Shown here: positions 53,858-64,000 of the stretch, piece by piece
How positions within the stretch are numbered: the first letter of the stretch is position 1
How the letters are laid out: each line of letters starts with the position of its first letter
Assembly (NCBI GenBank): GCA_027487435.1
Contig: JAIYDP010000120.1
Coordinates: 26,988-90,987, forward strand
Direction: 5' to 3'
Length of the DNA stretch: 64,000 nucleotides
Source of the DNA: Verrucomicrobiaceae bacterium
Lineage (GTDB): Bacteria; Verrucomicrobiota; Verrucomicrobiia; Verrucomicrobiales; Akkermansiaceae
Position numbers and translations under genes: made by a program
The notes under the pieces: model-generated
Seen by the model: only the letters and a program-made list of their open reading frames with translations
Told to the model about the DNA's origin: nothing
The model's database searches: none

Positions 53858-56800
53858 ATGGCTGATTTGGAAGGTTTGCCGCCCATCAGCACGACTACTC
53901 ATCTTGAAACTTCATCTACACCATTACCGGACTGGACATCACTACCTCCTATTCATGAGTCAACAGAAAGGAAGGGAATGGTGAGGGTCCCCATCTCAAG
54001 GCAGAACTCCAACGTCAGCGTGGTGCCAGATACTGCTCGAAGTAAACGAGGAGCGGCGCCAAAAGTACTTTCACCGTGATTTCCTCATAGCGAAGAAATC
54101 GGCCTCTCCAACGGTTGGTGTTCGTGCTGAGTCTCCAGCAAAGGTTTGGATTGACGGAATCTTTTAACATTTTTACAGGACCTGAGAGCTTCCATTAAAG
54201 TAAGGTGGCATGTTTGAAGTCTCAGATCTCTCAGCGTCAGAATTCTACCCTGTCGAAATCGGAAATCGTCGTGGCCTCACTGTTCGACGCCATTCGAAAT
54301 ACCGCCATCGACAATCGGCCCCCATCGTCGTCGAAGGCTGACGCCGCCCTGAGATTTGAGGTGTTCCAGTTTGGCACAGTCGCTGACGCTTGAAGCTGAA
54401 CAAGAGAATGCAAGCGTCTCAGTCCTCGGCGAGATTGGACCTGGGCGAACTGGGCCTCCCTTTCATCCCTGACCCCGTCTTTGATCTCTCCGATCTCCGC
54501 GTCATTTGGCTGCAGGCGAACCGACTCACGGCTCTCCCTGACGCTATTTCTGCGTTCACTTGCCTGTCGCAGCTTCGCCTCTACGACAACTCCATCCGAG
54601 AGCTCACCCCCGCAATTGGCGCCGTCGTATCCCTTCAAATTCTTTGGCTTCAGAACAACCTCTTGGAGTGGCTCCCGCCCCAAATGGCGAATTTGACGAA
54701 CCTCAAAATCCTCTCACTCTCTGGCAATCCTCTTCGCTCGCTCCCCCCGTCGATGGCCGACATGACTCAGCTCCGTGAGCTTCAGTTGGATGGAGAGCAG
54801 CTTGCAGCACCCCCCCTTGCAGTCGTTGCTGAAGGGACCTACGCCGTTTGCGCGTACTTGCGCAAGTTGGGTGCACGCGTCGAGGAGTCGATTGAGCCCC
54901 GAGCGCTCAGCCTTGCGGACATGCGGCTGACGTCTGGCACTTTGCCCAAGGAAGTGACTGACATGCCGCAGCTTCTGACGTTGTCCCTCGCTCGAAATGA
55001 GATTGTCGCCATCCCTCCGCACATTTCGTCAATGCGGAGCCTCACCGCAGTCGACCTCTCAGATTGTCCCCGTCTCAACATCATCGCACCAGAGCTCTCC
55101 TTGGTCCCAGGACTTCAAACCATTAAACTTTCGAATTCGAATCCATCATCCCCCCCCCCCTCAATTACTTTCTTCGGCACAAAGGCGATCCAAGACTACC
55201 TCAAGCGCCTCTTAAACGCCCGCAGTACCCACGCAGTCCTCCTTGACGCCCTTCGCCTTGAGCAGCTGGACGTTGAGGTCTGCCTCATCCCCCTGCTGCA
55301 GGAGTTGTCTCTCAACAAGAACAGGCTCACGTCCCTCCCAGACGAAATCGGCGCCTTGACCTCACTGCAACGCCTTTACGTCCGTGACAATTCTTTGTCG
55401 TCTTTGCCGTGGACGTTCTCCAACCTTCGCGCACTGGAGGTGTTTGACGCCGAGGGAAATCGCCTTGATCGCGTTCGGAAGATGATTGGCCCTTGCGTTG
55501 CCCTTAAGGAGATCAACTTGAGGCGCAACCCCCTTACGCGGCTCAGCATCGCCTTCATGGCCCTCACTCGCCTCACGGCCCTTTTGTTCGACCTCGAGCC
55601 GATCGATATCCCTCCGATCGAAGTTGCGAAAAAAGGTGCCAAGCGCGTCGTGGCTTTCTTTTCGAAATTTGAAGGAGGCTCCAAAGCCACGGAGATCGAG
55701 TTCGAGCACTTGGAGCTTCGAAACGTGCCGCAACCCATCCGCAAGCTGACGTCGCTGACGACCCTGTCCCTCTCGCACAATCAGCTCCGCACCATCCACC
55801 CCATGTTCTCCACACTCGGCAAGCTAACCACACTCTCGGTTTCCCACAACCCTCTCATCGCCGTGCCCCCATTGATCTCGTTTCTTACCAAGCTGAAGGT
55901 TCTGAAGCTCGAGTCCACTCTCTTGGAATCCCTCCCTCCGTTTCTTTCGCGGCTTGTTTCCCTTCGGGCACTGATTGCGCCCTCAAATCGCATCACTTCT
56001 TTTCCTGACGAGCTGCTCCTCCTTTCGAAGTTGCAGCGGCTTGACCTCGAAAATAATGCCATCCGCGCCCTCCCTCACGATCTCGGCCGTTGCAATGCGC
56101 TTGAAGAAGTCAGTCTGACTAACAACAAGCTCACATCCCTGCCGGCATCCGTTGGTGCCCTGTCGTTTCTCAAAGAGTTGCGAATATCTCAGAACGGTAC
56201 ATATCTGACTGCGTTTGTCACCTTGACCCCCTCAGAGCTGACATTTTTGCCAAAGGAGATATGCGACGCGACTTCGTTGACGCGGCTGCGAGTGTCAGGG
56301 AACGCCTTGACGGCGATCCCTTTTGAAGTTGAGGCGCTGACGAGTCTCGTTGAGTTGTCGTTCGCCGACAACGGCGTCTCATTTCTCCCCGTGTCGATTG
56401 GAAATTTGTCAAAGCTGAAGAACCTCAACTTCGCTCGCAACCCAATCAAGTCCCCGTCCCCGGAGGTCACTTGTAAAGGCGTTAACGATACTCTCTTTTA
56501 TCTCCGCACCCTCTATGCCGCGTCGAAGACGGGTAAGTTGGACCTCTCGCGGATGTCCTTGTCCTCTTTCCCGCTCGAAGTCTGCGGAGTCGCGACCCTT
56601 CGTGCGCTGATTTTAGACAACAACCTCATCACGACAATCCCAGATGAAATAGCAGCCATGACGTCTCTGACGATGCTGTCACTGACGTCAAATTGTATCT
56701 CTGAAATCTCCCCGCACGTTTCTGCCCTTGTCAACCTTCGCCGCCTCTACCTTTCGAACAACCCGCAACTCCGCATCCTCCCCCCCCTCATTGGCAATTC

Positions 56801-59800
56801 TCCAGTCCTCACAGAAGTGGTGACATTTTTGGTTTCCTGATTTGATAGATCGAAATAGACCCCTCAAGCGACTGGATAACTCCTCCGCCGATCGTCGCGA
56901 AGACGGGCTCTCCTGCCGTCGTCGCGTACGTGCGCGCGATTTCGACCGCGCGGGCCTCAGGCGCTCTTGTACTCGAAGCGCTGTCTCTTCGCGCCATTCC
57001 TGATGATGTCCTTGACTTGACTGCACTGACGTCACTGTCAGTAGCACACAACAAGCTGCCGTCGGTGACTTCGAGGCTGAGCGAGCTTAAGTTCCTCACC
57101 GCCATGACGCTCGACGACAATCAGCTGCTCGAGCTCCCCCCATCGCTGACCTCACTATCCCTCCAGTCCCTCTCCATCGCCCGAAATGACTTCTCCGAAG
57201 TGCCCCCTCAAGTCTGCGCTATCACGTCGCTCACGCACTTGTCTCTCTCTAACAATGACCTTGTAGACCTCCCCCCACAAATGGGTCGTCTGACCAACCT
57301 GGCCACACTTGACCTTGATGTCCCATCGTTGAAGCGGCCTCCAGTCGAAATTATCGCCCAAGGCTGCTCCGTCATCGTTCGCTACTTGGGTTGTGTCTTG
57401 GCCGCGCAAGATGAGGCTAAACTGGAGGTCACCCGCTTCCGGCTCCGTTGCTTCCCCCCCGAGTTGGAAGAGCGGTTTGATTTGTTGACGGACATCGACA
57501 TTAGTGAGAATGCTTTGATTGAGACGCCTCCTTTGATGTACAAACACATCAAAGTTACGAAGGTATCTTTGGCCAACAATTCGCTTAGTCAATTGGCTGT
57601 GTCGGTTGGGGGAATGAAAAGCCTGCGCGATCTCGATGTGTCCTACAACCGCTTGGAATTCCTTCCTGCTGCCATCGGCAATTTAACCAGGCTGCGGCGC
57701 CTCCGGGTTGACAGTAACCGCCTTTCAAAGCTACCGTCGCAAATGTCCAAATTACTGGCCCTAGAGGAGCTCACTGCATCGGGCAATCAACTCACCGCCC
57801 TCTTCCTCAACTTGTCGCAGCTTGCCTGCCTCCGCACGCTTGCCGTCGAGTCAAACCTCTTCGCTGCCCTTCCGTTCGAGATTGGCTGCCTGACAACCCT
57901 GCAGGAGTTCTCGTTTCATGAAAACCCGCTCAAAGTACCCCCCGACGAAGTCAGAGCCCCGTTGCCAACGGTGTTGTCGTATTTGGTGCCCCACTCCCCT
58001 TTTCCATATTCTCATCCGTCCAGAAGCGCTTCGTCGATGCGCGTCTTACTCTCAGGCTTGACCTTGACGGCTTTGCCTTAGAGGCCTTCCCAAATGAAAT
58101 CTTGGCCCATCCCTTCATTACCGCTCTCTCCCTCAGCGACAATTTGATCGACGCACTTCCGTCGGAAGTGTCCTCCCTCCACTCCCTCCGCTCCCTCTCC
58201 GTTGCGAATAACCGCCTCTCCGGCCTGCCTCCTGAGCTGGGTCTCATCGTGTCACTGTCGCACATAGAAGTTTCGGGCAACGATTTACAAAGCCCACCCG
58301 CAGAAGTTGTACAAGCAGGTCCTACATTTGTCACCGACTACCTCCGACGGCTGCTTGACGCGCGGCAATCGAAAGTCCTTGACTTCAGCTCCCTCAGTCT
58401 GCTTCGCTGTCCCCTCGAGCTCAGCTTCATGCCTGCTCTGACATCTTTGTCCCTTGCTTTTAACAAGATTAATCGAATTTTCATTGCTATTCAAGAGCTG
58501 ACTCACCTGACGAATCTCTCATTCGACTCCAATGCCATCTCCGCCCTCCCCAAGGCTCTCTTCGCACTCACTCGCCTCACTTGTCTAAACGTTGCTCACA
58601 ATCAAGTCGACTCACTTCCTTCACTCGTCTCTGCTCTCGTCCATCTGACTGCTCTCGACGTCCGCTCCAATGCGTTGTTGAATCTTCCCCTTGAACTACT
58701 AGCGGCCAAGGATTTGCGCAACTTTGACTGCTCAGCCAACCCTCTGAATGACCCCCCCATGGAGATCGTCAAGAAAGGCGGTCGAGCAGTGCTCGATTAC
58801 CTCAACCGCGTTGATACAGCTGAAAGGAAGGGAAGGCTGGATTTTTCTCATCTTCAGCTCCTTGAGTTCCCGCTCGTGTATCTTCGGCTCTCTTCCATCA
58901 CTTCTTTGTCCCTTCAAGATAATCTTCTGACCCAGTTGCCTCCCGAGTTGGGCAGCTTCACCGCATTGGTTAAGCTTGACGTGTCGTCGAATCGCCTCAG
59001 TGAGTTGCCGCTTGAGTTTGGTCGCCTCAAGGCATTGCAAGAGATTGACGTTGCGGACAACCCAATGAAAAGACCCCCCCTTCCAGTCGTTGCGCTGGGG
59101 GCAAGCGGAGTTGTTCGCTATCTATCGGAGTTACTTGAAGCTGAGCAAACTTGCTCTATGGCCCTGACCGGGTTCGGATTGCCCTACGTTGCACACGACG
59201 TATTCGTTTGCCCTAACTTGACTCGGCTGGACTTGTCATCGAACGCGCTGACGGACGTGAACAGCGTGGTCCTCTCCTTCACTGCTTTGAAAGAGCTGAA
59301 TTTGTCCACTAACAAGATTTCATCTTTGCCCGAAAACATCTCCCAGCTGCAGGCGCTGCTCTCTCTCGCCGTGGCTCACAACGAAATCACCGTCATCGAC
59401 CCTTCCATCCACCGCCTCTCGTCTTTGACCCACTTGGACCTCGCTGACAACAAGCTGGTAGAATTGCCATCAGAGCTAGGCCTGCTTGAAGATCTGAGGA
59501 CCCTCCATCTCTCCAACAACCCTCTCGAAGTTCCTCCCCTCGAGGTCGTTGGGCGCGGCACTGACGCAGTGCTGACATATCTCTTGCGTATTTACAACCT
59601 CAGCAGGAACTTCTTCTGCGATTTGAGCGGGATGCAGCTTACAGACTCCTTCCTTCCTCGTGAAGTTCGGGGTATAACGTGGCTGGTGCGGCTCTCCTTT
59701 TCCGACAACTCACTCTCCTCTCTGGGTGATGATGTGGCTGCCCTCGTCTCGCTTCGCCACCTATCCCTCGATTTCAACAAGTTTGAGCTCTTTCCGCCGC

Positions 59801-62800
59801 AGATATTGGCTCTCACATCCCTTGCAGTCCTGTCCCTCTCTCACAACAACATCGCCCAGATGTAAGCCTTCTTAGTATCCTTTTGATCTCGCAGTCCTGA
59901 TACGATATCTGTGCTGACCTCGCTCACAAGTTTCGTACTGAATCACAACCCTCTCCCCATCATCTCCCCAGCAGTTGGGCTTCTTTCTCGCCTCGCCACG
60001 CTTGACTTATCAGCCCTCCCGCTCACGTCACCTCCAGCTGAAGTCGTTGAGCAAGGTACCCCAACGGTTCTGAGCTATCTCAGCCGCTTGGCTCTTGCAT
60101 CTCGCACGCATTCTCTTCCCCTCGATGGCTTCGGATTCCGCCACCTCGACACACAGAGCCTCAAGCTGACAAGCCTGACATCGCTTTCCCTTGTCACCAA
60201 TCAACTTCTTGACCTCCCCCCCAAGGTCGGCCGACTGACCGCTCTGGTCTCGCTCGACTTTTCTTTCAATCGGGTCCGCTCCATCCCTGAGACATTTGGC
60301 TCCTTGTCCAACCTAACGCACCTTCGATTTCCCTCCAATGACCTCCTGGAACTGCCAGCGTGTCTCTCAGCTTTAAAGAGGCTGACCGTTCTCAACGCTG
60401 AGCAGAACCAAATAGCCACTCTCCCCTCCTCCATAGGCAGCCTTACCTCCCTCTCCAACCTCAACCTCGTTCAGAACAAGCTGCGAGAGCTTCCCGTCGA
60501 GTTTGTCCGCCTCACGTCCCTCAGGACGTGCCTCCTTGACTTGAACCCTTTCATCTCCCCCCCTCTGGAAGTCGTCGCGATGGGCTTCGCCAAGACTTTC
60601 GATTTCATGCAACGTGTCGCTGCCGCCGTTGAAACCTGCTCATTCGACGCCCCATCGCGCGGACTTGCGGAGCTCCCCCACGTCGTCGAAAGCGTCACCT
60701 CCCTTACGCGCGTCAACCTCTCCGACAACGCCCTCACGGACCTTCGCATCCCCTACGCCACCCTTCCCTGCATTGTCGACCTCAACGTAGCCCACAACCA
60801 CATCGCTGCTGTCGCGCCATCCCTTTGCGCGCTGTTCACACTTTCTTCGTTGTCGTTGCCCTTTAACCAGGTCTCCGCGTTGCCATGCGACCTTTCGCGC
60901 CTCGAAAACTTGACATCGCTGAACGTGGCCCACAACCTGTTTCCAGAGCTCCCTGCTGCCATATGCTGCGTCTCTTCCCTCGTTGAGCTGCGCGCCAACA
61001 ACAACTCCATCGCCGTCATCGACGCATCATTGTCAAAGCTGGTCAAACTCAAATTGCTCGCGCTGAGCAAAAACAAACTAAAAGATCTTCCCTCTTCCTT
61101 CGGCTCGCTAACAGCCCTCACTTCCCTCTCTGTCGCACGCAACGCCATTTCCACAGTCACGGGCGATATCGGGCACCTCTCCGACCTTTCGTCGCTTGAC
61201 ATGGCGGGAAACGAACTTGATGACCTCCCAGCCGGTCTGGGTGCGTTGAAAGACAACTTGAAACAGTTTGACTACGCGGACAATGACCTCTCTGTGATCC
61301 CCGTGCTGATCAAAGAGGCTGGTGCTGATGCGCTGTTGGAATATTTATCCCGTTATCTCGCCGCTATTGCGACGAAAGAGCTCGTCCTGGACTCGCTCGG
61401 TCTTGATGCCATCCCTAACAAAGTCTTTAAACTCGTGACGTTAAAGTCCCTCTCAATCCGCAACAACCGCATTCAGTCCATTCCCCCCCTCATCGCCTCG
61501 CTCTCTCGCCTCGCCACCCTCCGCGCCGACGCCAACGCCCTCACCACCCTCCCCCTCGAATTAGCCGCGCTCCCACTCATTCTTTTGACCTTAAACAAGA
61601 ACCCTCTCTACGACCCGCCAGCAGAGGTCGTCGGAGGCGGTGCCTCAGCCGTTGTCGCGTACTTGCGGTCGCGTCGTGCGTCGATGGATGACAACGTCAT
61701 CCGCATGGCTGGTATGGGCCTAAAAGCGCTTCCCGTTGGTCTGTTAGAATATACTCGGCTTGACGCCCTTGACCTCTCAAATAATGAGATCGACGAGATA
61801 CCCTCTGAGGTGGCGGCGCTGACGTCGCTCCGCTCGCTGAAAATCGCCTACAACCAGCTCGACCGCATCGCCGACCAGATCGCCCGCCTCACCGCCATGG
61901 CGTCCCTCGACGTCTCAAACAACCGCCTCGTCGCCCTCCCCCGCACCTTCGCCGACCTCAGCGGCCTCTCGCACGTCGACGCGTCCAACAACCCCCTCGT
62001 CGCCTTCCCCCCGCAGCTCCTCCTCATGCCCGCCGTGACGTCCCTCCGCCTCGCCACGTGCGGCCTCGCCACCCTCCCCCGCGCCATCGCCGCTATGCGT
62101 GGCCTTGAGTTGCTCGACGTGTCTGGAAACACCCTCCCATCCCTCCCAGACGAGCTCGCGGCCCTCCCTGTCCTGCGCCGCCTCTATGTCGCGCGCAACT
62201 TCCTGACGGAGCTGCCCGAAGACGTCGGGGGCATCCCTTCGCTTGAGGTCCTGCGCGCAGAAGACAACCGCCTCGAGCATCTCCCCTCCTCCCTCGGCGT
62301 CGCGTCCTCCCTCTCCGACCTCAACTTCGACCGCAACCCTCTCACACTCATGCCGCACAACGTCGACATGCGCCCGTACCTCGCGCGCGTGCACGAGGCC
62401 GAGGAGACCGGAGTGCTTGACCTTTCCGCGTATGGCCTGTCGGAGTTTCCGCTTCATATCGCGCGGATGTCGTCATTGGCTTCGCTTCGCATGGACGGAA
62501 ACTCCATCCTCGCGCTACCTTCGGATGTCGGTCGCATGCGGTTCCTTAAAGACCTTTCTTTAAGAAACAACCTCCTCTCAACCCTTCCCCTCGAACTCGG
62601 CGACTGTCTCTCCCTCCTCACCCTTGCCGTCGATGGGAATCCCCTCGAATCCCCCCCCCCCCAGATCCTCCGCAAGGGTGTCCCCCTCCTCAAAGAATGG
62701 CTCCGCCGCCTCAAGGGCGCTGCCCAAAGTAACCGCCTCGACCTCTCGTCGATGGGCCTCTCTGCCTGGCCGCGGGAAGTTGACGAATTGGAGGTTGGGG

Positions 62801-63668
62801 GGGCCCTCATCGCGCCGCGGCTGGAGCGGCTGGTCCTGTTGGACAATTTGATTTCAGCCTTGCCCCCTCATGTTGGCACCATGGGCGCTCTTATCGAGCT
62901 AAATGTTGCGTACAATCAACTCGCAGCGGTTGACCCTGCCGTGGGGTTGCTCTCGCGACTTGACAAGTTGTTGCTCTCGTTTAATTTACTCCGCACCCTG
63001 CCTGAGACGATGGCGGGATTGTACGCCCTCACCACTCTCACCCTTGATGGGAATGACTTGTACCCCCCCCTGCCTCCTGCATTCTAACAAGCGAAGGGGG
63101 GAGGTCCCTTCGGTTGTCTGTTTAATTTCGTCATTAACCGAGCTTCGGGTACCACTGACAAATATGTTCTTCTGACTTGAAAGATGAATCAAAATCACAT
63201 CACATCAATCAACCCTTCGATTGGCTCGCTCCTCAACCTGAGGGACCTTCAGCTCTCGCACAACCAAATGTCCCTCCCCCACCTCACTTTTCTGATAGCA
63301 CAGCCGAGAACTGCCGCGACGCATCATGTACAACACGAGCTTGACGCGGCTCAAGTGAGGGGGGGGGGGGTTCTTTGCGCTCACGTCCGAAGACTCTCGT
63401 ACAACGAGTTTGAGGACATCCCGCGGGAGTGGGGCTCTCTCGTCCTACTGACGGAGCTTCACGTCACACATAACAAACTGTTGAACTCAGCCCCCCCCTC
63501 CCTGACAACACAGGACCACCCTCCCATCCACATTGGGTGCATTAACTTCCCTAACTGATTTTCAATTTTCGTCAAACAGCTTCCGCTCACCGCTGGGTCA
63601 AATCGCGCTGAGAGGGGGTGCGGCGCTGCTGCGCTACCTTCGCCAGCTTGATGAGGCGCAGGGGTAGG
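53858..63668 (+). CDS. Giant leucine-rich-repeat protein made of about 18 LRR blocks
   Basis: After a Ser/Pro-rich start (MADLEGLPPISTTTHLETSS) and several short exons, long open exons joined by introns of 29-45 nt (for example near 56821, 58003 and 59863) encode continuous LRRs of the 23-residue type (LxxLxLxxNxLxxLPxxI). About 18 times the LRR run is broken by a linker of form NPL-x-x-PP-x-EVV-x-x-G-x-x-AVL-x-YLRRL-x-x-A, and each linker is followed by LDLS-x-x-GL-x-x-FP that restarts the repeats. The last linker, RGGAALLRYLRQLDEAQG, is directly followed by TAG at 63666-63668. The last splice junction is out of phase by one base in my joining, near a C-run. No kinase, ROC/COR or membrane domain was seen. 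The product is about 3,100 residues and probably a large scaffold. Confidence 0.8.
54800..63665 (+). repeat. Recurring LRR linker module (about 18 copies)
   Basis: Linker copies are recognisable near 54.8, 55.2, 55.6, 56.5, 56.9, 57.4, 58.0, 58.3, 58.8, 59.1, 59.6, 60.1, 60.6, 61.3, 61.65, 62.4, 62.7 and 63.6 kb. Examples are PPAEVVEQGTPTVLSYLSRL, PPLEVVGRGTDAVLTYLLRI and PPPQILRKGVPLLKEWLRRL. Distances range from about 290 to 940 bp, so each block holds roughly 3-12 LRRs. Copies have diverged strongly at DNA level. Confidence 0.75.
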
Positions 63669-64000
63669 GGGGGACTGCAAAAACGTTGGATGGTTTCGTC
63701 AATATGTTTTTGATATTGGAAGCATCCACAAGGGCATAACGACATGCCCTTCAGAGTATTTAGTAAAATAGATGTCAGCTCCAAAGTGGCATCACTCTTG
63801 ACTGTCGGAGGACACACTTGTGTGACTGCCCGCAAGTTGACTCAAGTCGTTGCGAAATCCAAACAAACACGGAGTCGAATATGTGTGTGGACATATTGGA
63901 TAACGCGGAACCGCGTTAGTGATTATCATAACTAAAGTTATGATAATCAAACCCTTAGTTTCAAATAATCCTCGAAGAGCATTTAATTTGATTTATCAAA
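63669..64000. other. Intergenic right edge
   Basis: No supported gene. A minus-strand open stretch (TVKSDATLELTSILLNTLKG) at about 63700-63820 has no start or splice partner and is probably chance. The final 120 bp carry a cluster of inverted repeats. Confidence 0.4.
63878..63948. repeat. Three consecutive hairpin-forming inverted repeats
   Basis: AATATGT/ACATATT (63878-63884 and 63891-63897, 6-nt loop) is followed by TAACGCGG-AA-CCGCGTTA (63901-63918, perfect 8-bp arms, loop AA). Two bases later comes GATTATCATAACT-AA-AGTTATGATAATC (63921-63948, perfect 13-bp arms, loop AA). Arms were checked base by base. Confidence 0.85.

Noticed and set aside
59911..63087. Separate LRR genes for each long open frame
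   Set aside because: Introns of 29-38 nt join neighbouring frames precisely within LRR or linker units (for example VLSYL to KRFVDARLTL, and AQIPDTIS), so one gene is the simpler reading.
1..64000. tRNA genes, rRNA genes, CRISPR arrays and transposons
   Set aside because: I looked for T-arm-like GGTTCRA patterns, direct repeat arrays and transposase or reverse-transcriptase motifs and found none that hold up.

Overview
This window is nuclear DNA of a unicellular eukaryote with a very compact genome. Most genes are broken by GT-AG introns of about 24-45 nt (mode 32-36), with one of 89 nt in the RAB28 gene. Neighbouring genes are often separated by only 5-60 bp, coding is on both strands, and the standard stop codons are used. 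Several genes belong to the cilium/flagellum repertoire (RAB28, IQUB, EF-hand proteins of axonemal type), so the source is probably a flagellate protist. I cannot name the lineage from sequence alone. Base composition is mixed, and C/G homopolymers of 8-16 nt are frequent in introns and in the LRR gene. No transposon, CRISPR array, tRNA or rRNA gene was found.

Layout, left to right. 1-10.1 kb: N-terminal part of a RalGAP beta-like subunit (-), F-box-like protein (+), kinesin-5 (-), polyproline protein (+). 10.1-15.7 kb: CDK5RAP3/C53 with a run of IDWG motifs (-), divergent AGC-like kinase (+), RNase P/MRP subunit POP5 (-), RAB28 (+), LolD/MacB-type ABC ATPase (-). 15.8-24 kb: multi-EF-hand protein (-), phosphate-type MFS transporter (+), cupin protein, METTL21-like methyltransferase and a small protein (all -), ubiquitin protease (+). 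24-33.7 kb: a chorein-type bridge-like lipid-transfer protein (-), a C19orf44/DUF4614-like protein with an expanded ILSAADLL repeat (+), threonyl-tRNA synthetase with a likely mitochondrial presequence (-). 33.7-41.9 kb: TMX3-like membrane PDI (+), RING/CCCH protein (+), coiled-coil protein (-), tRNA ligase RtcB (+), and a divergent pair of uracil phosphoribosyltransferase (-) and URC1-type GTP cyclohydrolase II homologue (+). 42-51.9 kb: C12orf56-like protein (-), a 1.1-1.3 kb gene-poor stretch with a box C/D snoRNA candidate, LEUNIG-like co-repressor (+), a small protein with an AAA+-like C-terminus (-), EF-hand protein (-), PDP-like PP2C phosphatase (+). 51.9-63.7 kb: radial-spoke type IQUB protein (+), followed by a single giant leucine-rich-repeat gene of about 3,100 codons built from about 18 LRR blocks joined by a recurring linker. 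The right edge carries three consecutive hairpin-forming inverted repeats.

The items most worth following up are the UPRT/URC1 pair (a possible uracil catabolic pathway), the modular LRR giant, the motif-repeat expansions in the C53 and C19orf44 homologues, the candidate snoRNA and the terminal hairpin cluster. Exon boundaries were worked out by hand from reading frames and splice dinucleotides. Spans are therefore gene extents from start to stop codon and include introns.
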